The position numbers and the translations under genes are program-made. From JAAAPF01 sp964481035 (lineage in GTDB: Bacteria; Pseudomonadota; Alphaproteobacteria; Geminicoccales; Geminicoccaceae), in assembly GCA_964481035.1 (NCBI GenBank), contig CAYZSE010000081.1, positions 1 through 15,775 on the forward strand: a DNA stretch of 15,775 nt, written 5' to 3'. The notes under the pieces are model-generated. The model was not told where the DNA came from and searched no databases. It worked only from the letters and a program-made list of their open reading frames with translations. This document shows positions 1 through 7,923 of this stretch, piece by piece. Positions within the stretch are counted from its first letter, which is position 1; each line of letters begins with the position of its first letter.

Positions 1-884
1 AGGTTGCGCCAGACGCGCAGCCCCGGATAGGGCTCGCCCGAGACGAGCAGCACCCGCAAGCGGTCGCGCACGCCGGTGACGAAGGCGACCGCGCGGTTGT
101 TGAGCTCGCTGATCTCGCCGTCGCGTCCCTCGACCTCGACCTCGAGCACGCTCTCGCCCGCGCGCTCGAGCTCGAAGGGCACCCGCACCGAGCGGCCGGG
201 CAACGCCACGACCTCCTCGATGACGCGCCCGTTCTGGCGGACGATCACCCGTTCGGGCGTGTCGGGCGCGCCCTCGTCGGCGAGGCGGAAGGTGAAGCCG
301 TCGGGTTCGCCGACCATCGCGTAGGTCGGCACCTCCTCGAGCACGATCCGCCGGTCGGTCTCGTCGGGGCCGCCGGGCACGACATGATGGACCGGCCGCT
401 CGCGGACCCAATCGGGCAGCTCCTCCGGCACGTCGTGAACCTGGCCGTCGGAGACGACGACGGTCCCCGCCAAGCGCCGGCGGTCGACCTCGACCAGCGC
501 GCGCTCGATCGCCGCCACGAGGTCGGTGCCGCCGGGACCGCCCGGGGCGCGGACGGCGACGACGTCCAGATCGTCGTAGCGGGCGAGGTCGGCGCCCAGC
601 GCCTCGAGCACGGCCGCCGTCGTCTCCGGCCGCTCGCCGGCACCCATGCTGGCGCTGTCGTCCTCGACCACGAGCACGAGGTCGGGCACGAGCTCACGCT
701 CCTCGCGGAAGAGAACCGGGTTGGCGAGCACGCCCAAGAGCAGCACGAGCGGCGGCACCCGCCAGCCCGCTGCCGGCAGACGGCCGAGCAGGGCGAGGAC
801 CAGCGCCACGGCGACCACGCCGGCCAGCACGGCCAAGAGCCAGCTCGGAACGAGCGGGCGAAGGAGCAGGTCGACGACGGTCAT
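1..884 (-). CDS. Membrane protein with VWA-like region, fourth gene of MoxR cluster (partial, 3' end beyond window)
   Basis: Only the first 294 residues are visible; the frame stays open to the window edge, so the gene continues beyond base 1. The start is ATG at 884, overlapping the upstream stop by ATGA, with GGAG about 10 nt upstream. Two hydrophobic segments (about residues 14-34 and 42-58) are followed by a VWA-like region with an apparently complete metal site: Asp75-x-Ser77-x-Ser79, Thr120 in GGTDL, and Asp146 in VVVSDG. A beta-rich stretch follows, and then RVLLVSGEPYPG near the cut. That last motif resembles the start of the glutamine-amidotransferase-like C-terminal domain found in proteins at this place in alphaproteobacterial MoxR/DUF58/DUF4159 clusters. 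The protein is probably membrane-anchored and a partner of the MoxR ATPase. The family resemblance is from memory and the exact function is unknown. Confidence 0.85.
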   Translation of the reverse strand, partial: MTVVDLLLRPLVPSWLLAVLAGVVAVALVLALLGRLPAAGWRVPPLVLLLGVLANPVLFREERELVPDLVLVVEDDSASMGAGERPETTAAVLEALGADLARYDDLDVVAVRAPGGPGGTDLVAAIERALVEVDRRRLAGTVVVSDGQVHDVPEELPDWVRERPVHHVVPGGPDETDRRIVLEEVPTYAMVGEPDGFTFRLADEGAPDTPERVIVRQNGRVIEEVVALPGRSVRVPFELERAGESVLEVEVEGRDGEISELNNRAVAFVTGVRDRLRVLLVSGEPYPGLRVWRN

Positions 885-3583
885 TGGCCGAGCCGCTCCA
901 ACAGCGTGGGCACGTGCACCTGGTCCGTCTTGTAGTTGCCGGTGAGCGCGTACATCACCAAGTTGACCCCGACGCGGCGCGCCATCTCGCGCTGGCGCTC
1001 GCCGCCGGGAACCGTCGGCAGGAGCGCTTGCTCGCGGTCGTCGACCGCCCAGGCGCCGAGCCAGTCGTTGGCCCCGATGACGATCGCCGACACGCCGTCG
1101 TTGACGCCCGGCTGGGGGCGGTCGACCCACACGGCCTGGCCGGCGAAGCGCCCGGGGAAGTCCTGCAGCAGATAGAAGCTCTTGGTGAGCGCGTGCTCGC
1201 CGCCGACCCGCTCGAGCGCGGGCAGCTCGACGTCGCGCAGCAGCGTCTGCAGGCGTTGCATGCCCGGCGTCCCGCCGCCGCCCGGCACCGCGAGGTTGGC
1301 GTCGCGGGTGTCGAAGACGATCATGCCGCCGTTCTCCAGATAGGCGAGCAACCTTTCCGATGCCGCCGCGTCGAGCGGGACCACGACCTGGGGCAGGGGC
1401 CAGAACAGGATCGGGAAGAGGTCGAGCGGATCGCGCGCGAGATCGACCGCGACCGGATCGCTCGGCTCGATCGAGGTTCGGCGCCAGAGCGTGATGGCGA
1501 GGCCCTCGAGGCCCGCCGCCGCCATGCGGTCGACCTCGCGATCGCCCGTCCTCACGTAAGCCAGCGGCGTGGTCAGCGCGAGCGTGGCCGGATCGAAGGA
1601 CTGCGCGGCCACGGGCGTCGTCGCGATGGCGAGGAGCACCGCTGCGGCGGCGCGACGGGCGCGGCGCCCGACGCCGCGAAGCAGCCCGACCGCGACCAGG
1701 TCGACCAGCAGGAGCACCAGTGCCGCGAGCAGCAGCCACGGCCTGAGGTCGACCTCGCCGAGCGGTGCGAGGCCCTGGGGAACGCGGCCGTAGTCGCTCG
1801 GCGCGAGGGCGGTGAGCGGCGGCGGCGTTTGGGCGAGGTTGAGCGCGCGCCGCGCGCCGGTGGCGGTGTTCTCGTAGATGCCCGGCGGCCGAGCGGGTCC
1901 GACCTCGCCGGCGAGGAATCGTTCAGCGGCGACCGGGCCGAGCGTGGCGCCGGGCTCGCCGAGGCGGCCGAAGGCGTCCATCACCGCCACCGGTCGCAGC
2001 ATTCCTTCGTCGGCGGGCGGACGGCGACCGCGGCCGAGGTCGGCGACGCGCTCCAACAGCGCCACGAAGGTGCCCGACAGGGCCAGATCGGTCCATTGGG
2101 TGTTGGCGGTGGTGTGGACGAGCATCAGCCAGCCGTCGTCCAGCGGTCGGCCGGTGACCAGCGGCGTGCCGTCGGCGAGAACGGCGAGCGTCGCGTCGGC
2201 GAGCTCCGGCGCGGGCTCGGCGAGGACCTGGCGGCGCACGCGCACGTCCGGGCTTATCGGCAGGCCCGCGAGCGGGCCCGGGCTCGCGAAGCGGCCGAGC
2301 GCCAATGGCTCCGACCACGACAGCGCGCCGTCGAGGAGGCGGCCGCCGGCGCGCAGCCGGACCGGCACGAGCGGGTCGTCGACGCGCTCGGCGAGGTTCG
2401 GGCCGGCGAAGCGCAGGAGCACGCCGCCGCCCTCGATCCAGGCGCGGAGATCCGCCTCCTGGCCGACGCTGAGCTCTTGATCGTCCGCGAGCACGACGGC
2501 GGCGACGTCCGCCTCGAGGACCTCGCCGACCGACCCGGTCGTGACCCGAGCGCGACCGGCGAGTGCCCGCTCGATGAAGAAGCGCTCGGCGAGGAGCGGC
2601 TGGGCCTCGCCGCCGGTGGCGATGATGCCGACGGTGCGCGCGCCGAGGCCCTGATCGGTCAGGACGACGTCACCGACGCTGGCCACGGGCGCACGCTCGA
2701 AGCGCCGCACCCGCTCGGCGAGGGCTTGCGGCAGATCGAAACGGGTCGTGGCGGCGACCTCGCCGGCGGCGAGCGCCACCTCGTTGCGGCCCAGGACCTC
2801 GCCGGTCCCGCCCAGCGCGCGCACCAGCAGGGCGCCGGGCGTCGTCCCGTCGGCGCGGTGCAGGGCCAGTGCGAGGCCGCCGTCCGGGTCCGGGGTCGGC
2901 ACCAGCACGCTCGCCCGGCTGGCCGCGTCGGGGGCGACCACGCGGACCGGCCCGAGTGCGGCGAGCGCGGCGCCGAGGGCGCGGGCGTCGCTCACCGCGG
3001 TGCCATCGCGGGCGATGCCGTCGCTGAGCCAGAGCGAGGTCGCCGCCTCCAGATCGAGCGCTTCGAGGACGGCCCGGGCGACGGCGCGGTCGGGCCACCA
3101 CGGACGCGGCTCCAGGGCGGCCACGCGCTCGGCGACGATGGCGGCGTCGGTGGTGGTGGGCGCGCTGTCCTGCGGGCCGGGCGCGGTCGTGAGGAGCACG
3201 ACGTCGCGGCCCTCGCGCGCCGCCCGCTCGAGCTCGGCCGTCGCCCGCTCGCGCAGCGCCCGCCAGTGCGGCGCCGAGCCCCAGCCGTCGTCGACGACCA
3301 GCACCAGGGGCCCGCGGCCGCCGAGCGCCGCGGTGGCGTTCCAGAGCGGCTGGGCGCCGGCGAGGATCAGCGCCGCGATGGCGGCGAGCCGCAGCAGCAA
3401 CAGCCACAGGGGCGTACGCCGGGCCGTCGTCTCGCGGCGGGCGAGCAGCAGCAGAAATCGTACCGGCGGGAACTCGACCTCGCGCGGCGGCGGCGGCACG
3501 AGGCGCAGCAGCCACCAGAGCGCGGGCAGGCCCAAGAGGCCCAAGAGAAGCCACGGCTGGGCGAAGGCGAGCGCGCCGAGCAT
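881..3583 (-). CDS. BatA N-terminal / DUF4159 domain membrane protein
   Basis: The protein has 900 residues. It opens with a BatA-type aerotolerance-regulator N-terminal region (about 1-82) with two hydrophobic helices (about 8-28 and 58-78) around basic RR-rich loops. A degenerate VWA-like stretch follows (VVDDGWGS near residues 97-103, where Gly replaces a metal-site Ser), then a long variable region. Two more hydrophobic segments lie at about 615-637 and 644-660, the second ending in a signal-peptide-like TTPVAAQ. The C-terminal DUF4159 domain spans about 668-895, with SFYLL and a conserved-looking NDW. I chose ATG at 3583 because it forms a TGATG junction with the DUF58 stop and begins the hydrophobic domain; the frame is open further upstream, but that part lies antisense-free inside DUF58 and reads as low-complexity Arg/Pro/Ala. 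It is likely anchored in the inner membrane with DUF4159 outside the cytoplasm. Its biochemical role is unknown. Confidence 0.93.
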   Translation of the reverse strand: MLGALAFAQPWLLLGLLGLPALWWLLRLVPPPPREVEFPPVRFLLLLARRETTARRTPLWLLLLRLAAIAALILAGAQPLWNATAALGGRGPLVLVVDDGWGSAPHWRALRERATAELERAAREGRDVVLLTTAPGPQDSAPTTTDAAIVAERVAALEPRPWWPDRAVARAVLEALDLEAATSLWLSDGIARDGTAVSDARALGAALAALGPVRVVAPDAASRASVLVPTPDPDGGLALALHRADGTTPGALLVRALGGTGEVLGRNEVALAAGEVAATTRFDLPQALAERVRRFERAPVASVGDVVLTDQGLGARTVGIIATGGEAQPLLAERFFIERALAGRARVTTGSVGEVLEADVAAVVLADDQELSVGQEADLRAWIEGGGVLLRFAGPNLAERVDDPLVPVRLRAGGRLLDGALSWSEPLALGRFASPGPLAGLPISPDVRVRRQVLAEPAPELADATLAVLADGTPLVTGRPLDDGWLMLVHTTANTQWTDLALSGTFVALLERVADLGRGRRPPADEGMLRPVAVMDAFGRLGEPGATLGPVAAERFLAGEVGPARPPGIYENTATGARRALNLAQTPPPLTALAPSDYGRVPQGLAPLGEVDLRPWLLLAALVLLLVDLVAVGLLRGVGRRARRAAAAVLLAIATTPVAAQSFDPATLALTTPLAYVRTGDREVDRMAAAGLEGLAITLWRRTSIEPSDPVAVDLARDPLDLFPILFWPLPQVVVPLDAAASERLLAYLENGGMIVFDTRDANLAVPGGGGTPGMQRLQTLLRDVELPALERVGGEHALTKSFYLLQDFPGRFAGQAVWVDRPQPGVNDGVSAIVIGANDWLGAWAVDDREQALLPTVPGGERQREMARRVGVNLVMYALTGNYKTDQVHVPTLLERLGQ

Positions 3584-4476
3584 CAGCGCACGGCCCCGGC
3601 GCCGAGGGCCATGTAGGCGGGCAGCAGCGCGGTCGCCGGCGCGTGGTCCGTGCGGTGCAGCGTCATCTGCCAGCCGAGCCGCCGCACGGTGTCGGCGAGC
3701 GCGGCCCGATGCTCGTCGAGCAGGTGGGCGTACTCGGTGCGGATGCGGTCGACGTTGCCGATCAGTGCGGTGGTCTCCTCTTCGAGCCCCTTGAAGCGGA
3801 CCCGGCCGGCATAGGGCAGCTCCAGCTCGGCCGGGTCGAGGACGACGATGACGAAGGCGGTGACCCCCATCGAGCGGACGAAGCGCAACCACGGCTCGAT
3901 CTCCTCGTGCGGCAGCAGCCAGTCGGAGATCAGGACGCAGCGCGCGTAGCGCGGCAGCGCCCGCCGCGGCATGGCGGCTTCGGCGGCGGCGACCTCGCGG
4001 CCGGCCGCGGGATCGAGCTGGTCGGCGAGGCGGGCGAGCGCGGCGCGGCCCGACATCGGCGGGCTCGGTGAGGTCAGGGCCGCCACCCGCTCGCCGGCAC
4101 GGAGCAGCAGCGAGGCGAGGGCCAGCGCCAGAACCTGGGCGCGCTCGTGCTTGGTCGGGCCCTGGTGCGAGCGAAACCGCATCGACGCCGCGGGGTTGAC
4201 CCAGAACCAGACGCTCTCGGCCGCCTCCCATTCCTGTTCGCGCAGGACGACGCGGTCGCTCTTCGCGGACTGGCGCCAGTCGATCGCGCTGGTGGCGTCG
4301 CCCCACTGGTACTGCCGGAACTGCCAGAAGCTCTCGCCGACGCCGACGCGGCGCCGTCCGTGGACGCCCTGGGCGACGGTGCTGGCGACGCGGTCGGCGG
4401 CGACGAGCAGCGGCGGCAGGCGCGCGCCGACCCGCTCGGCCTCGTGGCGGCGGCGGACGGCGGAGCGCTCGCTCAT
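3583..4476 (-). CDS. DUF58 domain protein (MoxR partner)
   Basis: The protein has 297 residues and no clear membrane segment. The DUF58 signature is plain: FRQYQWGD then AIDWRQSAKSD (about residues 53-74), and RVVLREQEWE just after. DUF58 proteins carry a VWA-like fold and are normally encoded directly after a MoxR ATPase, as here; BatB-like and MoxR-linked adaptor roles have been proposed for the family. The segment where VWA domains hold the DxSxS metal motif reads VNPAASM (Asn94, Ala96, Ser98), so two of the three metal-coordinating positions are changed. The start is ATG at 4476, in a 4-bp ATGA overlap with the moxR stop. The stop shares one base with the next ATG (TGATG). The tight coupling suggests that the products are made in fixed ratio. 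Confidence 0.94.
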   Translation of the reverse strand: MSERSAVRRRHEAERVGARLPPLLVAADRVASTVAQGVHGRRRVGVGESFWQFRQYQWGDATSAIDWRQSAKSDRVVLREQEWEAAESVWFWVNPAASMRFRSHQGPTKHERAQVLALALASLLLRAGERVAALTSPSPPMSGRAALARLADQLDPAAGREVAAAEAAMPRRALPRYARCVLISDWLLPHEEIEPWLRFVRSMGVTAFVIVVLDPAELELPYAGRVRFKGLEEETTALIGNVDRIRTEYAHLLDEHRAALADTVRRLGWQMTLHRTDHAPATALLPAYMALGAGAVR

Positions 4477-5465
4477 GCCCCGAGCGTGCGCTTGACGAGG
4501 CCGTCGATGACCTCGGCGAGGGTCAAGCCGTCGGCGCGGGCGCCGAAGGTCAGCGCCATGCGGTGCTTGAGGATCGGGTAGGCGAGCGCGCCGATGTCCT
4601 CGGCCGAGGGCGCGAGGCGGCCGTCGAGCAGGGCGCGGGCACGCGCGGTGAGCATCAGGGCCTGGCTCGCCCGTGGCCCCGGACCCCAGGCGATCTGCTG
4701 GGCGAGCGCCGGATCGTCGCTGGTCTCCGGGCGGCCGGCCCGCACGAGCCTGAGGATCAGGTCGACCACCTGCTCGCCGACGGGAATGCTGCGGACGAGC
4801 CCCTGCAGCTGCTCGAGGCCGTCCGGGTCGAGCACGGCCGCGACACTCGCCTGGCTCGTGCCCGTCGTCGCCACCATCATCCGGCGCTCGGCCTCGAGAT
4901 CCGGGTAGGCGATGTCGATCTCCAGCAGGAAGCGGTCGAGCTGGGCCTCGGGCAGGGGATAGGTGCCCTCTTGCTCGACCGGGTTCTGGGTCGCGAGCAC
5001 GTGGAAGGGATGCGGCAGCGGCCGGTCGGCGCCGGCGATGGTGACGCGCCGCTCCTGCATGGCCTGGAGCAGCGCCGCCTGGGTGCGCGGGCTCGCGCGG
5101 TTGATCTCGTCGGCCATCAAGAGCTGGCAGAAGATCGGACCTTCGATGAACCGGAAGCGCCGCTGACCCTCGCCCTCCTCCAGAACTTCGGAGCCGAGGA
5201 TGTCGGCGGGCATGAGGTCCGGCGTGAACTGGACCCGCTTTTGCGCCATGCCGAGAACCGTGGCGAGCGTCTCGACGAGGCGGGTCTTGGCGAGGCCCGG
5301 CATGCCGACGAGCAGGCCGTGACCGCCGGCGAGGAGCGTCGTCAGGCTCAGCTCGACGACCTCGTCCTGACCGAAGATGACCTTGGCCACCTCGGCCTTG
5401 ACGCCGGCCAGCCGGTCGATGGCGCCGTCGACCGCGTCGACCAGTTCGGCTTCGCTGAGGCTCAA
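4473..5465 (-). CDS. MoxR-family AAA+ ATPase
   Basis: The protein has 330 residues, the usual size for MoxR ATPases. Visible motifs are Walker A GMPGLAKT (residues 54-61), Walker B LLMADE (115-120), sensor-1 ATQNP (158-162, Asn161), and a QLDRF segment with a candidate arginine finger (Arg178). The lid domain follows, to about residue 330. VIFGQDEVVELSL just before Walker A is typical of the family. MoxR proteins act as ATP-driven chaperones or metal-insertion and assembly factors working with VWA-domain partners, which are encoded immediately downstream here. The start is TTG: AGGGAGGG lies 6 nt upstream, no ATG or GTG is available at a sensible position, and the N-terminus then has family-like length. 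This is the first gene of the operon; its promoter must lie in or beyond the 73-bp gap to the divergent DUF1285 gene. Confidence 0.95.
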   Translation of the reverse strand: MSLSEAELVDAVDGAIDRLAGVKAEVAKVIFGQDEVVELSLTTLLAGGHGLLVGMPGLAKTRLVETLATVLGMAQKRVQFTPDLMPADILGSEVLEEGEGQRRFRFIEGPIFCQLLMADEINRASPRTQAALLQAMQERRVTIAGADRPLPHPFHVLATQNPVEQEGTYPLPEAQLDRFLLEIDIAYPDLEAERRMMVATTGTSQASVAAVLDPDGLEQLQGLVRSIPVGEQVVDLILRLVRAGRPETSDDPALAQQIAWGPGPRASQALMLTARARALLDGRLAPSAEDIGALAYPILKHRMALTFGARADGLTLAEVIDGLVKRTLGA

Positions 5466-5538
5466 CGTGCGCCCTCCCTCGTTGCTGGTCGCCGCGGAGC
5501 GACTTGCCCAGAGCGAACCTAACCCTCACATTTAGCGC
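5466..5538. promoter_or_regulatory. Divergent intergenic region between moxR and the DUF1285 gene
   Basis: This 73-bp gap separates two genes read away from each other, so it should hold at least one promoter. For the plus strand a weak candidate is TTGCCC (5504-5509), a 17-nt spacer, and CACATT (5527-5532), which would place transcription start close to the ATG at 5539. A short inverted repeat GTCGC-N6-GCGAC lies at 5488-5503. No convincing minus-strand -10/-35 pair is visible. The assignment as a promoter region follows from gene orientation; the individual boxes are guesses. Confidence 0.4.
5472..5480 (-). promoter_or_regulatory. Strong ribosome binding site deciding the TTG start of moxR
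   Basis: On the minus strand GAGGGAGGG ends 6 nt before TTG at 5465. It is the best Shine-Dalgarno match near this end of the gene and the main reason to accept a TTG start. Confidence 0.7.
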
Positions 5539-6084
5539 ATGGTGGCGGCCGCGGCGAATCGAAGAATTCAAGATGCGCTCGCGCAATTGGAGCGCGAGAT
5601 CGCGGCCGGCCGTCCGCCGGGCGACGACTACGACATCGCTATAAGGCGCGACGGTGCCTGGGTCTACCGTGGCTCGCCCATCGCGCGAATGGGCATCGTC
5701 CGCCTTTTCGCTTCGGTTCTGCACCGCACGGTCGATGGCGGCTACTGGCTCGTGACCCCGGTCGAGCGCACCATCGTGCATGTCGAGGACGTGCCGTTCG
5801 TCGGTGCCGAGCTGGCCGGTGAAGGTTGCGGGCGCGAGCGGCGCTTGCGCGTTCGCACGAACCTCGGCGACTGGTACCCCATCGATGCCACGCACCCGCT
5901 GACGATGCGCCCGCAGCCTACAGGCGGCGAGGCGCCCTATGTCGCCTGCCGCGGCGGGCTCGAGGCGCGGCTGCTACGCCCGGTGTTCTACGACCTCGTC
6001 GAGCTCGCCGAACCGGGCGCCGACGGGCGGCTCGGGGTGTGGAGCGGCGAGCGCTTCTTCGCGCTCGACGAGGCTGCGCCGTGA
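5539..6084 (+). CDS. DUF1285 family protein
   Basis: The protein has 181 residues, is soluble and has no signal peptide. It matches the DUF1285 pattern: DYDIAIRRDGAWVYRGSPI near the N-terminus (about 29-47), then VRLFASVL, YWLVTPVERTIVHVEDVPF, and a C-terminal LRPVFYDLVELAE. Known structures of this family are small beta-rich folds with no assigned enzyme activity. The start is ATG at 5539; no Shine-Dalgarno sequence precedes it, so it may be leaderless. The stop overlaps the next start (GTGA), which couples it to the Nudix gene. From memory, DUF1285 next to a CoA-type Nudix gene and divergent from a MoxR cluster is a recurring arrangement in alphaproteobacteria. The function is unknown; the family call is fairly secure. 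Confidence 0.9.
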   Translation: MVAAAANRRIQDALAQLEREIAAGRPPGDDYDIAIRRDGAWVYRGSPIARMGIVRLFASVLHRTVDGGYWLVTPVERTIVHVEDVPFVGAELAGEGCGRERRLRVRTNLGDWYPIDATHPLTMRPQPTGGEAPYVACRGGLEARLLRPVFYDLVELAEPGADGRLGVWSGERFFALDEAAP

Positions 6085-6695
6085 CCTGGCTGACGCCGGG
6101 AGCGATCCGCGAGCGGATCAAGCAGCGGCCGCCCTTCGAGCTCATCACCGGCGATCAGGGCCATCGTCGGGTCGGCCACGCGCGCCGCCCCGCGGCGGTG
6201 CTCGTCGGCGTGGTCGGGCGCCTGGAGCCCACGGTCATCCTCACCCAGCGCACCGCGCACCTGAGGGACCACGCCGGCCAGATCAGCTTCCCCGGTGGGC
6301 GAATGGAGGAGGACGACCCCGATCCTGCGGCGGCCGCGCTGCGCGAGGCCGAGGAGGAGATCGGGCTCACCGCCGGCCGCTGCCGCATCCTCGGCGAGCT
6401 CAGCCCCTACGATACGATCACGGGCTTTCGGGTCTTCCCCATCGTCGTCTGGGTCGAGCCGCCGGTCGCGTTTCGCCCGGACCCGTTCGAGGTCGCCGAG
6501 GTCTTCGAGGTGCCGCTCTCCTTCATCGTCGAGCCGACCAACCACCGCCGCGACAGCTACATCAAGAACGACGTGAAGCGGACCTATTGGGTCGTCCCGT
6601 ACGAGCACCGCTACATCTGGGGGGCGACGGCGGGCATGCTCGTGAACTTCGCCCGCCTCTTGAACGAGGCGCACGGGTCGTTGATGGAGCCGTGA
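6081..6695 (+). CDS. Nudix hydrolase, CoA pyrophosphatase type (NudL-like)
   Basis: The protein has 204 residues. The NuCoA signature precedes the Nudix box: ILTQR (53-57), then Arg62, Gly66 and FPGG (70-73). The Nudix box follows, with GGR at 72-74 and REAEEEIGL at 88-96, keeping the catalytic Arg-Glu and Glu-Glu pairs. Such enzymes hydrolyse CoA or oxidised CoA to 3',5'-ADP and 4'-phosphopantetheine, using Mg2+ or Mn2+. The start is GTG at 6081, in a GTGA overlap with the DUF1285 stop; the frame is open further upstream, but this start gives the expected N-terminus and operon coupling. The gene ends 3 bp before the stop of the convergent aminotransferase gene. In related genomes a CCA-adding tRNA nucleotidyltransferase often comes next, as I recall; it is absent from this window. 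Confidence 0.93.
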   Translation: MTWLTPGAIRERIKQRPPFELITGDQGHRRVGHARRPAAVLVGVVGRLEPTVILTQRTAHLRDHAGQISFPGGRMEEDDPDPAAAALREAEEEIGLTAGRCRILGELSPYDTITGFRVFPIVVWVEPPVAFRPDPFEVAEVFEVPLSFIVEPTNHRRDSYIKNDVKRTYWVVPYEHRYIWGATAGMLVNFARLLNEAHGSLMEP

Positions 6696-6698
6696 CGC

Positions 6699-7838
6699 TC
6701 AGGCCCGGCCGAGCGCCGCCTCGACCGCCTCGCAGATGCGGTCCTGGGTCGGCGCGTCGAGGTAGGGGTGCATCGGCAGGCTGACGACGCGCGCGCAGAG
6801 GTCCTCGGCGACAGGGCAGCCGTTGCCGGCGGCGGGGTAGCGGGCGTAGGCGGTCTGTCGGTGCAGCGGCTTGCCGTAGTAGACGGCGGTCGGGATTCCC
6901 GCCTCGCCGAGCCGGGCCTGAAAGGCCGCGCGATCGGTGCCCGAAGCGAGGGTCACGGTGTATTGCGCCCAGGTCGAGACGCAGTCCGGGGCGACCGTCG
7001 GCACGGCGACGACATCGGCGAGCGCTTCGGCGTAGCGAGCGGCGATGCGGTTTCGCACCGCGATCTCGTCCTCGAAGACCTTGAGCTTCTCCAGGATCAC
7101 GGCGCACTGGATCGTGTCCATGCGGCCGTTCATGCCGATCCGCACGTTGTCGTACCTGTCCGCGCCCTGGCCGTGGACGCGGAGCGACAGGAGCGGCTCG
7201 AGGAGCGCGTCGTCGTCGAAGAGCAGCGCGCCGCCGTCGCCGTAGCAGCCCAGGGGCTTGGCCGGGAAGAAGCTCGTCGCCGTCAGCTTGCCGAAGGTGC
7301 CGAGCCGCCGGCCATGGTAGGTGGCACCGAAGGCCTGGGCGGCGTCGTCGAGGAGCCAGAGGCCGTGCGCGTCGGCGAGCTCGGCGAGGCGGCGGTGATC
7401 GGCCGGGTGGCCGAAGAGGTCGACGGGGATGAGGCCCTTGGGCGTGAGCCCGTGCTCCTTTGCCGTGGCGAGGCCGCGCTCGGCGGAGCCGCAGTCGATG
7501 TTGAAGGTCAGGGGGTCGATGTCGCAGAGGATCGGCACGGCGCCGAGCCAGGCGACGACCTCGGCGGTGGCGGCGAAGGTGAAGGTCGGGCAGAGAACGG
7601 CGTCGCCCGCACGCACGCCCAAGGCCATGAGCGCGAGCGCGAGCGCGTCGGTCCCGCTTGCGCAGGTGAGCGCGTGCCTGGCGCCGGCGAATTCGGCGAG
7701 GGCCCGCTCGCAGGCCGCGACCTCGGGGCCGAGGACGTAGCGGCCGCCGCGAACCACCTCGAGGATGGCCTCTTCGAGGCCGGGGCCGAGCCGCGTGCGC
7801 TGGCTCTGGAGGTCGATGAAAGGGATCGGATCGGCCAT
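6699..7838 (-). CDS. DegT/DnrJ/EryC1/StrS family PLP-dependent sugar aminotransferase, WbpE-like
   Basis: The protein has 379 residues from ATG at 7838. Family landmarks are FIDLQSQ at the N-terminus, SGTDAL (61-66), the DDAAQAFGA loop (164-172), TSFFPAKPLGCYGDGGA with the PLP-binding Lys194, and SLPMHPYL near the C-terminus. The closest protein I recall is WbpE, which transaminates UDP-3-keto-2-acetamidoglucuronate on the way to a di-N-acetylated uronic acid for O-antigen. A role in surface polysaccharide is therefore likely, but the exact substrate cannot be read from sequence. A GTG at 7859 would add seven residues (KTWQSP); neither start has a clear Shine-Dalgarno sequence, and the ATG gives the usual family N-terminus. 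The gene lies 85 bp downstream of the lysR gene on the same strand, with no other sugar gene in view. Confidence 0.92.
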   Translation of the reverse strand: MADPIPFIDLQSQRTRLGPGLEEAILEVVRGGRYVLGPEVAACERALAEFAGARHALTCASGTDALALALMALGVRAGDAVLCPTFTFAATAEVVAWLGAVPILCDIDPLTFNIDCGSAERGLATAKEHGLTPKGLIPVDLFGHPADHRRLAELADAHGLWLLDDAAQAFGATYHGRRLGTFGKLTATSFFPAKPLGCYGDGGALLFDDDALLEPLLSLRVHGQGADRYDNVRIGMNGRMDTIQCAVILEKLKVFEDEIAVRNRIAARYAEALADVVAVPTVAPDCVSTWAQYTVTLASGTDRAAFQARLGEAGIPTAVYYGKPLHRQTAYARYPAAGNGCPVAEDLCARVVSLPMHPYLDAPTQDRICEAVEAALGRA

Positions 7839-7923
7839 CGGCGACTGCCATGTCTTCACTTATGGAGAGACGGCCTTGTAGGCTCTTGCCGATCCTTCCG
7901 CCAGCGCGCGCACAGCGAGGCTC

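Noticed and set aside
3530..3550. Recurrent GCCCAAGAG word (also near 731, 13831 and 14473)
   Set aside because: Read on the coding (minus) strand it is CTCTTGGGC, Leu-Leu-Gly in membrane helices. This is codon preference, not a dispersed repeat.
884..3616. Plus-strand open frame of 910 codons opposite the DUF4159 gene
   Set aside because: The translation is Arg/Gly/Ala/Glu-rich low-complexity with no domain. It is the expected antisense open frame of a GC-rich gene, while the minus strand gives a recognisable family with overlapping neighbours.
3584..4306. N-terminal extension of the DUF4159 frame and of other minus-strand frames into upstream genes
   Set aside because: The extensions are Arg/Pro/Ala-rich shadow sequence within DUF58 or MoxR coding DNA. 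The ATG starts that form ATGA/TGATG junctions are far better.
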